DNA of 64,000 nucleotides from Nocardia sp. NBC_01730 (GTDB lineage: Bacteria; Actinomycetota; Actinomycetes; Mycobacteriales; Mycobacteriaceae). The notes beneath the pieces are model-generated. The model saw only the letters and a program-made list of their open reading frames with translations, did no database searches and was not told the DNA's origin. The DNA is taken from contig NZ_CP109162.1 of NCBI RefSeq assembly GCF_035920445.1, positions 248,001 to 312,000 on the forward strand. Direction: 5' to 3'. Position numbers and translations under genes: made by a program. Below are positions 49,301 to 56,763 of the stretch, one piece after another. How positions within the stretch are numbered: the first letter of the stretch is position 1; every line of letters starts with the position of its first letter.

Positions 49301-52300
49301 TGTACTGCCGTTGCAGTATCTCCTCGGCGGTCAGGAAGGTAGCCGGTGGACGGACCTCGCCCTGAATCACCGACAGTGGTTCGTTGAGCTTCGGCAGATG
49401 TTCGCCGCGTCCGCGAACGAAGGCGAGCACCAGGGAATTTCCCGTGCGGCGTCCGGCGCGACCGACCCGCTGTAGGTACGACGACACGGTGCGTGGCAGC
49501 GACCCCAGCATGACGGTGGACAGGTCGCCGATGTCGATACCCATCTCGAGTGTCGGGGTCGCGACCAGGACGTTCGGTGCCTGCGGGTCGGCGCTCCCAT
49601 TCTTGAACGCCGCCTCGTAGGCCAGTCGCGTCTGCGCGGGCAGCAGCGACGTGTGCTCCCTCGCGACGACCCGCTTCATCTCCGATTCGCCGTAGAGCGT
49701 GCGATAGAAGTTCGACGAGTTGATCCCGCGCTGCAACGTCCCCGGACAGCGGTCCAGCATGCAGGGAGCCCCGTCGAGTTGATCGATGACGAGCTGGCTG
49801 CCGGGGTTCGGCGTCCGGCAGACCGTGCACACCAGCAGATGCTTGTGATCGACGAGGTCCTGCTCGTCGGGGACGCTGACCGCGACAGCTGCCGCAGTGA
49901 GTCCGTATGCGGTGAGACCACTTTCGGTGGTCAGCTCGGTGATTACACGCTTCTCGGCAAGCACCGAGAACAGCGACTTCGCCAGGTGTCCCGCGTCGCC
50001 GGGCGCGACACTCAGGCATTGCGCCGCCCATTTGGCGTACCAGGATGTCGGGGCGGTGATGGAGTCGAAGCCCTCTGGCACGCTGCGTGAGCCGATCGCG
50101 GGAAACGCGGGAGCGGGCCTTCCTTTGGGGAATGCGGGCATCCCCTCTCCGCGTGGCCGCCCGCCCCAGACCCAACGCCGGTTCGCGTCCTTCGCGATGT
50201 ACGTTTCCAGCCATCGGTGGTGGATGGCGCCACGCATGCGCACCCGTTCGACCGTGCCGCGGACCCAGCGCGTGATCGCGGCAGAATCCGGTGCAGTGAG
50301 CGGCAATTGGTGGTCGATGGCGTCCATCGCGGCGCGGCCGAGTTGCTGGGCGCGATCACGTGCGCCGAGATTCACCTCGGCGACCGCGCTGCCGGTGAGT
50401 TCGAGCGTCCGGCCGAGCCGCGATTGCAGCCCGAACTCCAGGTCGATGTCGAACTGCAGCCGCAGCAGTGCCCGCCTGGTGGCATCGCGGCGTTGCCGCG
50501 AGGTGGCGTCCGCTCGCCAGAAGTCGACGAACTCGTCACGTTCGACGATGTCGGGTGCGAGCAGGTGGTAGCGGCGGATCGGGTCGTTGCCGGCGCGGTC
50601 GACGACCGCCGCGGCGAGTTCCGGCAGGGTCAGCTTGTCGGGTCCCATCGCGCTGCGCAGTGCCGAGCGCAGGCTCAGCGTGTGTGAACGTGCTTGGACG
50701 AATCCCGCGCGGTGCGCGGCATCCTGCACGCTGTCGGTGAACATCAACGCCTTTTTCTCGTCGGTGTCCAGGCCGGCGTCGCCGAACATGTTGGACAGCG
50801 TCACCGACAGTTGGGTCGCCACCGCGCTACCGAGGAACCGGATGCCGTCGGTGGTGCCGCAGGAAGGGCACTTGTCCGCCTTCGATTCCTCGTCGGCGTC
50901 CGGCCCGGTCAGCACGAGGACCGGAAGCACGTTGCCGTTCAGATAATCGGCGCCTTCGAGATCCGGTGCCGTGTCGGTGATGTCGCGGTCGTAGAGCCGG
51001 AACCAGCGCAGCCCTTCGACGGTCGTGTCGAAGGCGGCTTCGGCGGGTGCGGAGATGAGAGCGCGGAATCGGCCGTCGCCCGCGGCGTGGTCGCCGCGAA
51101 TGTTTTTGTCGGAGTGGTCGAGTGTGGTGCCGGTCGGCGCGAGTCGCGCACCCCACCCCGAGCGTCCGCAGTGGCGGCAGAAGATCGCGGGCAGGTACAT
51201 GGTCTGCGGATCTTCGGGTGGTCCGTCGTCGGACCAGTGATAGGCCGTCGCGGTCGAGACGGCTCGGTCGATCCGGGTCAGTTCCCGAATCCACAGGTGC
51301 ACATCGACACTCAGTGCGGTGCGGCCGATTTCGGTGCGCAGGTACGACAGCACCGCTAGGAGGTGTTCGAGGAAGTGTGGTCGTTTCGCTGCCGCGCCGG
51401 TCGGGGTGACAGAGCTGGTGAAGATGTCGGCGACGACATCGGCCATCGAAATGGCGTCGACGGTGCGCCGGACCAATTGGGCGAAGCCGTCGTGGGTTTT
51501 CAGCAGGCACAGTTGATCTACCGGTTCGAACAGGGCGAAATTGTCCACGAGTTCGGCGGGGTCTTCGACACCGTCGGTCGACCGAAACAGTGTCGCGAGT
51601 ACTTCAGCAGCCAGGGCCTTGCCGCCGCGCTCGGCGGCTTTCTCCAGGCGGCTGAGCACCTTGGCGTCGGTGGTCGCCGGGGTTATCGGTTCGAATCGTG
51701 TCCCGAGCGCGGCATCCCGATCCGCCAGCCACTCGCCGACCTCGAGTCGGGTCTCGCCGATCACCGCGTCGCTGTCGAAAACCTCGCCGAACACGGTGTG
51801 CGCGAAGTCGAGCATCGCCGTCGGCGCTGCCTTGGACCCGAGCGTGGCGGAGGTGGCGACCGGCGTGATCCGGCCGAGTGGACGCGCCCGGTCCTCCTCG
51901 GTCACCGCCGTCCGATCGGTCCAGTACGACTTGACCGTGAGGCCGAGCCGCCGCAGCAGCATGGCCACGTCGGTACCTTGGGCACCGTCATAGGTGTGGA
52001 ACTCGTCCAACACGATGTATTGCAATGAGTGCGCGGACAATCGCCACATATCGGCGCGGTCGGGGCGCAGCAACAGATGGTCGAGCATCTTGTAGTTGGT
52101 GAGCAAGATGTCCGGCGGTGACTTGTGCAGAAGGTTGCGGTCGGTGATCAATCCGGCTTCGGAGACGATGGTGCGTTCCGAGGACTGCTCACCGGTGAAT
52201 AGCCCGGCCGTGACCTCGGCCAGGCGCGGGTCATCGGTGATGACCTTCGCCAAACGTTCCGCCTGGTCATTGGCCAGCGCGTTCATCGGGTAGAGGATCA

Positions 52301-52709
52301 GCGCCTTCATCCCGGTGATGCCCGCCCGCCTGGCTCGCAGGACATGGTCGAGGATCGGGAATAGAAACGATTCGGTCTTACCGGAACCGGTACCGGTGGT
52401 CACCAGCGTCGGTTTCGGACGCTGCTGCGTTTTGGTCGAGAGTCGCTCGAACGCGGCGGCCTGGTGGCCGTAGGGGGTGAATCCGTCAGGCCGCCAATCC
52501 AAGTGCACGCCCCAGTTGCCCCTCGCCGGGGCGAATGGCAGCCGTAGCCGGACATAGGGGCCCTTGAAGATCCCCGCCGCCGGGTCGCCGATGAAGTCCG
52601 CCAGCGCGCCGTAGGCGTCGGGGTCGGTGAGCGCGAAAGTCGTCGTGAGGTAATCGGTCAGGCCGTTGCGCAGACGACGGGCCTGCAACGTGGGCAGTAG
52701 TTCCCCCAA
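46395..52709 (-). CDS. Giant DEAD/DEAH helicase with DUF1998 (DruE-like)
   Basis: In this 2104-aa protein, a superfamily II helicase core has Walker A GTGSGKT (residues 106-112), DEFH in VLDEFHTYDG, SAT in VATSATLG and motif VI QRVGRAGRRTGNS, with a long insert between the RecA lobes. Several Cys4 zinc knuckles are visible (CRHCGRSG, CPSCGTTDG, CPRCGWAQ with CPRCHSSA, CRGCGQLN). A DUF1998/MZB region includes VPGGTGYLAEFAD and CDCAEQERLACHKCLLPF. Near the C-terminus, ARPDFELS and IAIFADGRKYH resemble a PD-(D/E)xK-like nuclease or its relic. Size and order match DruE of Druantia and related DISARM helicases. The start is TTG 52709, with GGAAGAGAG upstream. Confidence 0.85.
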   Translation of the reverse strand: MGELLPTLQARRLRNGLTDYLTTTFALTDPDAYGALADFIGDPAAGIFKGPYVRLRLPFAPARGNWGVHLDWRPDGFTPYGHQAAAFERLSTKTQQRPKPTLVTTGTGSGKTESFLFPILDHVLRARRAGITGMKALILYPMNALANDQAERLAKVITDDPRLAEVTAGLFTGEQSSERTIVSEAGLITDRNLLHKSPPDILLTNYKMLDHLLLRPDRADMWRLSAHSLQYIVLDEFHTYDGAQGTDVAMLLRRLGLTVKSYWTDRTAVTEEDRARPLGRITPVATSATLGSKAAPTAMLDFAHTVFGEVFDSDAVIGETRLEVGEWLADRDAALGTRFEPITPATTDAKVLSRLEKAAERGGKALAAEVLATLFRSTDGVEDPAELVDNFALFEPVDQLCLLKTHDGFAQLVRRTVDAISMADVVADIFTSSVTPTGAAAKRPHFLEHLLAVLSYLRTEIGRTALSVDVHLWIRELTRIDRAVSTATAYHWSDDGPPEDPQTMYLPAIFCRHCGRSGWGARLAPTGTTLDHSDKNIRGDHAAGDGRFRALISAPAEAAFDTTVEGLRWFRLYDRDITDTAPDLEGADYLNGNVLPVLVLTGPDADEESKADKCPSCGTTDGIRFLGSAVATQLSVTLSNMFGDAGLDTDEKKALMFTDSVQDAAHRAGFVQARSHTLSLRSALRSAMGPDKLTLPELAAAVVDRAGNDPIRRYHLLAPDIVERDEFVDFWRADATSRQRRDATRRALLRLQFDIDLEFGLQSRLGRTLELTGSAVAEVNLGARDRAQQLGRAAMDAIDHQLPLTAPDSAAITRWVRGTVERVRMRGAIHHRWLETYIAKDANRRWVWGGRPRGEGMPAFPKGRPAPAFPAIGSRSVPEGFDSITAPTSWYAKWAAQCLSVAPGDAGHLAKSLFSVLAEKRVITELTTESGLTAYGLTAAAVAVSVPDEQDLVDHKHLLVCTVCRTPNPGSQLVIDQLDGAPCMLDRCPGTLQRGINSSNFYRTLYGESEMKRVVAREHTSLLPAQTRLAYEAAFKNGSADPQAPNVLVATPTLEMGIDIGDLSTVMLGSLPRTVSSYLQRVGRAGRRTGNSLVLAFVRGRGEHLPKLNEPLSVIQGEVRPPATFLTAEEILQRQYIAHIVDRIARATTGAFTPRLEAQDVLRSFDVGSWMGNLIALADHRATELLDEFLAQFDGTLAEPAADALRAWATPHADADSALTAFLRESVHRWNNDYTELNARRDAVLAELPEFERRANAPAATDDDKRDFKTAKGSLKLLGGQIYELTADFWISVLERYGVLPNYTLLDDSVTLDVGVTWIDPDTKEYLSDTVSYRRGSRIALTELAPGATFYAQGLAVQIDAVDLGANESKIELWRMCPRCGWAQTTPAGHEVARVSQCPRCHSSAVTDVSQQLRVVEMSRVSAAVRRDEAVINDARDERHRESFTIVTAADIKPENIGSAWFVPDLDFGAEYLRHTDIRWLNMGRGSSQGSKRMIAGQETATGLFRVCRGCGQLNRTSGRNVRHEHRSWCRYRTATTEHVDEIALARTLRTQAVLLHLPVALEYDPFAHPSLSAAILLGLRQVIGGSPEHLDVASIPDALHAPNQRALLIHDTVPGGTGYLAEFADAGKVWSVLRAAREVVSTCDCAEQERLACHKCLLPFAPPHEMDLVSRKTAAKLLDQLLDVGDDAQPQWDSWQARIVHATPTKSVGSEESPLEKEFYAAFIERWRSKGATVREKAGTYGPSAKITVSGKTIRTWTLTPQVLVGAARPDFELSTDDATIPPIAIFADGRKYHATPEHNQVADDADKRAVLRAGGHLVWAFGHEDLQHFKSKESAQPSWYAHGHAKRMTSVVTLQPTVVELLTADPITQLIALVENPDLDAWEALARWLPIMFQRDGRAKGDGDGIARRARDALDGSSAAFPPGTDMCWSFTHGPLVVSATMRQATKTINAVLALDDYDDTLEAQEGKAWKDWLRLSNWLGLSDNHLITTRSLLVADSAAPSGASVYANLALSAEWQQRFDLTVSDAERTLILQLAAEGVPLPVVGEETRDGVVMTLSWAGRVGVMLDDEPEVVKTLSEQGWTVCPPMVVRIVDALETNGVM

Positions 52710-52901
52710 GATCGGCTCTCTTCCGTTTCCGTGTCGCGCAGCAGCGTCGTGAGTGGTTGTCGGCCGGTCTCGCCGACGCCCGCCCCCTTCGTCGTGCCGG
52801 GATTCGTGACCCCGACTCTGCTTCGCCCTGCTGTTATCCCATCCCGCACCTGACGATGGTGCGTTTTGCGATACACGACACCGAGACAGGCGCTCACCAA
52901 C

Positions 52902-53094
52902 CTACCAAGCGGCTGTAGCAACGGCTTCGCGGTTATCACCGGACAGGGTTGCCGCGGAGCGGTTGGTCGGCGAGTTCCCAGGCGTAATCTGGGCCGCTTC
53001 TCGCGGTAGTCCATCGACGGTGACCTGCACCGTTCGCCGGAGCCGAGTCCGCATTTCGGTAGTGTCGGCGGGGATCGCCGCGACGGTGCCGCCG
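52902..53094 (-). pseudogene. Relic of an espG 3' end
   Basis: The segment 53002-53093 matches 55942-56034, the last coding part of the espG gene, at most positions. It encodes IPADTTEMRTRLRRTVQVTV where espG has IPADTTEIRTQLQRTVQVTV. The frame then runs on through unrelated sequence to 52902. No start codon or upstream espG sequence exists. It is the right-hand partner of a direct repeat that brackets the effector cassette. Confidence 0.75.
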
Positions 53095-53201
53095 CCGATC
53101 ATCGCCTCTCCGGGGAGTGGAACTACTTGCGGCGGACTATGCACACGACACCGAGCCGCGGTGTCGATTCTCATCGAGCGACCGCGGGGCGGTCGGGTAT
53201 C

Positions 53202-53729
53202 TCACGGTGCAGGTACGAGACGTCCCTTCGGGTCACGGATCAACACTGACGGAGGTGCGAGGGCGAGCCGGTCGTTCAGACGGAGCGGCTTTTTATCGCC
53301 TGTCCAAATAATCTTCTGGACAGGCCTGTTGTTGGCGAAGAATAGGTAGTACCCCCACGGCACCTCCGTGCTCGAATCCTGTTTTGCGGGAATTCCCTTC
53401 CAGCAGCCCGGCGCGACGTTGGCCTGCGCGGCGCGGCTCAGATCCTCGGGGTCCATAGCCGGTTGCACATCCACCATTCGTTCCCAGCCGTCGGTCCATC
53501 CGGCCGCACGGGTGACCTCGATGAGCGTCACCGAGTCGGAATCCCGCGCCGCTTTCCCCAGTTCCTCGGTGAACCTCGTACCCGAACCGAGCGTTTCGAT
53601 ATTGCCGTAGAAGTTGACAACTTCTGCGTTGCAGGGCAATTCGGGCGAAGACGATGACGCGAACGGTCCGATGCAGCCACTCAATATCGGCACCAGTGCT
53701 GCGACAACGATCAAGTATTTACTTTTCAT
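53202..53729 (-). CDS. Small lipoprotein, candidate immunity protein
   Basis: This 175-aa protein begins MKSKYLIVVAALVPILSGCIGP, a lipoprotein signal peptide with lipobox LSGC (Cys at about 19). The mature part contains two regions typical of a compact secreted domain: VTLIEVTRAAGWTDGWERMVDVQ, and WKGIPAKQDSSTEVPWGYYLFFANNRPVQKIIWTG. I recognise no enzyme family. GGAGCGAG precedes ATG 53729. It starts only 11 bp after the stop of the WXG/DUF6973-like toxin gene, the position usually taken by an immunity gene, and a lipoprotein immunity partner fits a toxin acting outside or at the membrane. This role is inference. Confidence 0.65.
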   Translation of the reverse strand: MKSKYLIVVAALVPILSGCIGPFASSSSPELPCNAEVVNFYGNIETLGSGTRFTEELGKAARDSDSVTLIEVTRAAGWTDGWERMVDVQPAMDPEDLSRAAQANVAPGCWKGIPAKQDSSTEVPWGYYLFFANNRPVQKIIWTGDKKPLRLNDRLALAPPSVLIRDPKGRLVPAP

Positions 53730-53740
53730 TGCTCGCTCCG

Positions 53741-54970
53741 TTACTTCCCAGGAAGAGGTACGCTGACTCCAGGTTGGATCGCGGTATCGCCAGGTTGCAC
53801 GCTGTTGCTCCATGCGATTTGTGGGTTGGCTCCCTCGGTCGGAGCATGGAGCACGATCATATTTCCCTCTTGAATAGACGCGCCGATCTTGGCTTTCAGT
53901 TCTTCTGGACTGGCATCAGGGTTGTCCCGGCCGATTTCCCGGCCTTTTTCGTTGTTGAACAGATCCATCGCTTCGCGGGCCGGTGGGTTACCGCCGGACT
54001 TCTCGTGTGCGGTCGTGTACGCCTTGGTCCAATCGTCGCCGAATTCCTGTGTCATCCGTGCGTTCCAGTACGTGTGACGAAATGCGTCTCCGTGTCCGTC
54101 TGCGTCGGCATTCCTCTGAAGGTCTTCGTTCTTCAGCCCTTTATACTGCTCCAGGCCAGCCTGCTCTGCCTCGTTCTTGATTTGGTAGAAGTCCCAGAGG
54201 CCGACTGCGCCGTGCCGGGAGACAAGCATCTCCAAGGCGTTGGCCTCTTCGCGCGGAAGTGAACTCGGCTGGAAGCTCGGGTCCATGGTACGGATGTAGT
54301 CGAGCAACCAGCCGCTCGGCCACACCACAGGGGCGGATTCCGATGCCTCGGTTTGATAGTCGGCGAGGATCTTCGCCAGGGTCGGGTCGGTCGGCATGGC
54401 GACCAGTGCCTGCTTGGCAGAGTTCGGCACCTGCTCGAGCAGATTCTGGATATTTCCCTCGGCGGTGAGATCGGCTTCCTGGATTCTGCTCAGGGCTTGA
54501 CGTAGTCCGCCGGTTAGCCGGATTTCTTCGAGCTCCTTTCTGGCGACCGCAGTGCCTGGTGCCCACCAGTACTTCTTCATCCACTCCCAGTTGGATTTCC
54601 GAGACGACACTCCGCCGTCATCGTGGTAGAACAGATCCCACTCGGAGTCTTCGACCTCCTTGATAACGGCGCGAATCAGGAGGATCATGCCGTCGAAAAT
54701 GGCAGCCGTGGAAGTGATAATGCCGGACATCGACTCATAGAGGTCCACTGTGACGAGCGCATCCTTGCGATCGTCTTGGGTGCGCTGTCGCGCTGATTCA
54801 CCGGTTGCATTGTCGAAATACGGTTGCGAGTCACCGACCGCGCGAGCAACTGCCTCGACTTCCGTTTCGATTTCTCCTGCGGCCCGGGAAAGAATCGAAG
54901 CCAGCTCCCTTGCGGGACTCAGATTCCACTGCAGCACCTCCGGGATCAGCAGGTCTTTGGCCTCGCTCAT
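53741..54970 (-). CDS. WXG-type secreted protein with DUF6973-like C-terminal domain (candidate T7SS toxin)
   Basis: In this 409-aa protein the N-terminal 100 residues are helical like a WXG100/LXG-type leader (PARELASILSRAAGEIETEVEAVARAVGDSQPYFDNATGESARQR). A helical hairpin and a linker follow. At about residues 290-345 the motif GDAFRHTYWNARMTQEFG, then TTAHEKSGG and MDLFNNEKGREIG, matches the DUF6973 domain found at the ends of polymorphic toxins. The conserved His and Asn residues could be catalytic. The start ATG 54970 overlaps the preceding EspC-like gene. The gene order resembles ESX effector cassettes. Toxin activity is inferred, not shown. Confidence 0.72.
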   Translation of the reverse strand: MSEAKDLLIPEVLQWNLSPARELASILSRAAGEIETEVEAVARAVGDSQPYFDNATGESARQRTQDDRKDALVTVDLYESMSGIITSTAAIFDGMILLIRAVIKEVEDSEWDLFYHDDGGVSSRKSNWEWMKKYWWAPGTAVARKELEEIRLTGGLRQALSRIQEADLTAEGNIQNLLEQVPNSAKQALVAMPTDPTLAKILADYQTEASESAPVVWPSGWLLDYIRTMDPSFQPSSLPREEANALEMLVSRHGAVGLWDFYQIKNEAEQAGLEQYKGLKNEDLQRNADADGHGDAFRHTYWNARMTQEFGDDWTKAYTTAHEKSGGNPPAREAMDLFNNEKGREIGRDNPDASPEELKAKIGASIQEGNMIVLHAPTEGANPQIAWSNSVQPGDTAIQPGVSVPLPGK

Positions 54971-55266
54971 CGCGGACCTTCTTGCGTGAATCGGGCGGCT
55001 CGCATCTGGTCCTGGTTCTCGAAATCGGTCACCGCTTTGTCCAAGATGTCCGCGACGCCGGTAAACCGACTGGCATGGAACTTCAGCACTCCGTCGAGTG
55101 CCTGCAAAGTCTCCTGTACCCGGGTAAGTGCCAGTGACTCGTCCGCTCCCTTACGGGATTCGTCACGGGCTGGGATGGCCATTGGCGCCTTGCCGTCGAC
55201 CGTCTCCGCATGTCCGCGCACCTGACTGGCGAGTTCCCGGACTCGCCCTGGGTCCATATTGAACAT
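54967..55266 (-). CDS. EspC/DUF2580-like type VII secretion target
   Basis: This 99-aa protein begins FNMDPGRVRELASQVRGHAETVDGK and ends KFHASRFTGVADILDKAVTDFENQDQMRA, two helices joined by a turn. This is the EspC/DUF2580 pattern of small ESX-secreted partner proteins; the C-terminal YxxxD/E-like signal is loosely represented. Its stop overlaps the start of the toxin-like gene by 4 nt (ATGA), which suggests that the two proteins are made and perhaps exported together. Confidence 0.7.
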   Translation of the reverse strand: MFNMDPGRVRELASQVRGHAETVDGKAPMAIPARDESRKGADESLALTRVQETLQALDGVLKFHASRFTGVADILDKAVTDFENQDQMRAARFTQEGPR

Positions 55267-55275
55267 TCCCTGACC

Positions 55276-55632
55276 TCAGATCACATATCCGTGGTCGCCG
55301 AACCCGCCGTGACCGGGACCGCGCTCATCGTGTCGGCTCGCCGGGGCGAACGTCGACGGTTGGTACTCCGATGACAACTCCGTGAAGACGCGCTCGGCTT
55401 CGGCCTCGGCATTCGCGTGTGCGACACGATGCCGATCGGTGATGAGCGCAGCCAGTCGATCCGGATCATGCTCCTGCGCATAGGGCGACAGCTGGAGATC
55501 GGTGATCGCCCCGCGGGCGTCGGTCTCGATATAGACGGTGCTGTCGGTGGATTGCGCTCGTCCGCGCACCCGCTCTGTCGCCTCGTTGATCCGCTTGACC
55601 CGCGCCGCTAGTTCGTCCGTGTTTTCGATCAT
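55276..55632 (-). CDS. YbaB/EbfC-family DNA-binding protein
   Basis: This 118-aa protein has the YbaB-like core LAARVKRINEATERVRGRAQSTDSTVYIETDARGAITDLQLSPYA, followed by a helix HANAEAEAERVFTELSSEY and a short tail. Such YbaB paralogues are common in ESX clusters of Mycobacteriales, where their role is unclear (nucleoid binding or an EspC-like partner). GGGGGAGC before ATG 55632 is a good ribosome site. It lies 9 bp upstream of the EspC-like gene. Confidence 0.82.
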   Translation of the reverse strand: MIENTDELAARVKRINEATERVRGRAQSTDSTVYIETDARGAITDLQLSPYAQEHDPDRLAALITDRHRVAHANAEAEAERVFTELSSEYQPSTFAPASRHDERGPGHGGFGDHGYVI

Positions 55633-55827
55633 TTTGCTCCCCCATAGCTGCTCGTATCCTGCTCCGCGCCTACGGTAACAGTGTTCGGTGCAGTCGCGGG
55701 TGCATCGGTCGCGGGTGCATCGTGACTCTGCTCGCATCCCCGGATGCCACACGAAACCGCAGCCGTGAGCGATCATGTCAGCGGTCAAGTAATTCCCGAC
55801 TTATCTTCGTGTCATCGGGCGGTCATG

Positions 55828-55907
55828 ACAGCGGCGATCAGTCGGGAACCTGTGCACATGATTCGGTTCGTGAGCATGACCCGAATCGGGTGTATCTGCC
55901 CGGGGCC
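55828..55907 (+). pseudogene. 80-bp relic of the XRE/TPR regulator gene
   Basis: The segment is the same length as 62711-62790 of the intact regulator gene and matches at many positions: ACAGCGGCGATCAGTCGG versus ACTGCGGCGATCAGCCGG, ATTCG, GCATGACCC and GGGTGTATCTGCCCG versus GGGTGTATGTGCCCG. It has no continuing frame. It sits in the gap between ybaB and espG, next to the espG 3' repeat, marking a recombination junction. Confidence 0.65.
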
Positions 55908-55916
55908 GATCGAAGC

Positions 55917-56678
55917 TCACGTGTAGTTCGGGTCGTTGTCCTCGCGGTAGCCCTTGACAGTCACCTGCACCGTTCGCTGGAGCTGAGTTCGTATCTCGGT
56001 GGTGTCGGCGGGGATCGCCGTGACGGTGGCTCCGCTGCGGACGAGGTAGCGGCCGTCTGGATAGTCCATCACGTGGAAGCCCCTGGCGGGTGTGGGCCGG
56101 TTGTCCCATGCCGGGCCCGCGTAAACCCCGACGTGGGCGATAGTCGTGCGCGGGCGTTCGAAGAACCGTGCGGCCCGCACGCGCGGCGTCGGCTGTGCGC
56201 CCACGCGGTACGGCTCTTCGTGCTCGGTGTCGAGATCGTGTCGGGAGACCTCGATGCGGGGGCCGCCGCCGCGGGGAGCGGGTGGCAGCAGGTCGATGAG
56301 CCGACCGCTGACCGCATCAGCGTCGATCAGCGACATGTGAACGGCCCCACCGTGATCCGGTGACGAGGTCGGCTCCTGTACCAGCAGCACGGCATGCCGG
56401 TAGTGGACGGCGGCGTGCACCCGCATCTTCCGCTCGCGGTCGAATCCCGCGAGCTCGATGCGTGCTTCCGGTTCGGCGAGCACGCGCAGCGCGCCGTACA
56501 GCGCTTCGTCGAAACACCGATGTAGTCCGGCCGCTTCGGATTTCCAGTCTTCCTCGTATTCGGCGATCGTTTCGGCGGTGGACCGATACTGCAACGGGTA
56601 GGGCAGTACGTCACGGTCGACGGCGCGCCACAGCACCGTGAAGCCGAGCGCCGTGAACGACCAGTCTCTTCGACTCAT
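55917..56678 (-). CDS. espG: ESX secretion-associated chaperone EspG
   Basis: This 253-aa protein has the EspG pattern: SRRDWSFTALGFTVLWRAVDRDVLPYPLQYRST at the start, ELAGFDRERKMRVHAAVHYRHAVLLVQEP, and PRVRAARFFERPRTTIAHVGVYAGPAWDNR, with a C-terminal GRYLVRSGATVTAIPADTTEIRTQLQRTV. EspG binds PE-PPE heterodimers in the cytoplasm and delivers them to the ESX machine. ATG 56678 is chosen for family length; ATG 56717 and GTG 56726 are alternatives. It follows a PPE/WXG-like gene. No core ESX genes (eccB-E, mycP) lie in the window. Confidence 0.82.
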   Translation of the reverse strand: MSRRDWSFTALGFTVLWRAVDRDVLPYPLQYRSTAETIAEYEEDWKSEAAGLHRCFDEALYGALRVLAEPEARIELAGFDRERKMRVHAAVHYRHAVLLVQEPTSSPDHGGAVHMSLIDADAVSGRLIDLLPPAPRGGGPRIEVSRHDLDTEHEEPYRVGAQPTPRVRAARFFERPRTTIAHVGVYAGPAWDNRPTPARGFHVMDYPDGRYLVRSGATVTAIPADTTEIRTQLQRTVQVTVKGYREDNDPNYT

Positions 56679-56763
56679 GACGCTCGTTCGCTCGTCATAC
56701 ACCTCGGACTCGTACATCGTGGGCACGTCATGGAGATATGCATGGTGGCGACGGTGCGTGCGG

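Noticed and set aside
46395..52709. Calling the giant helicase a complete Druantia system
   Set aside because: Only the DruE-like protein is present; no DruA-D, DruF/G/M or DruH partner is seen, so the system name is not justified.
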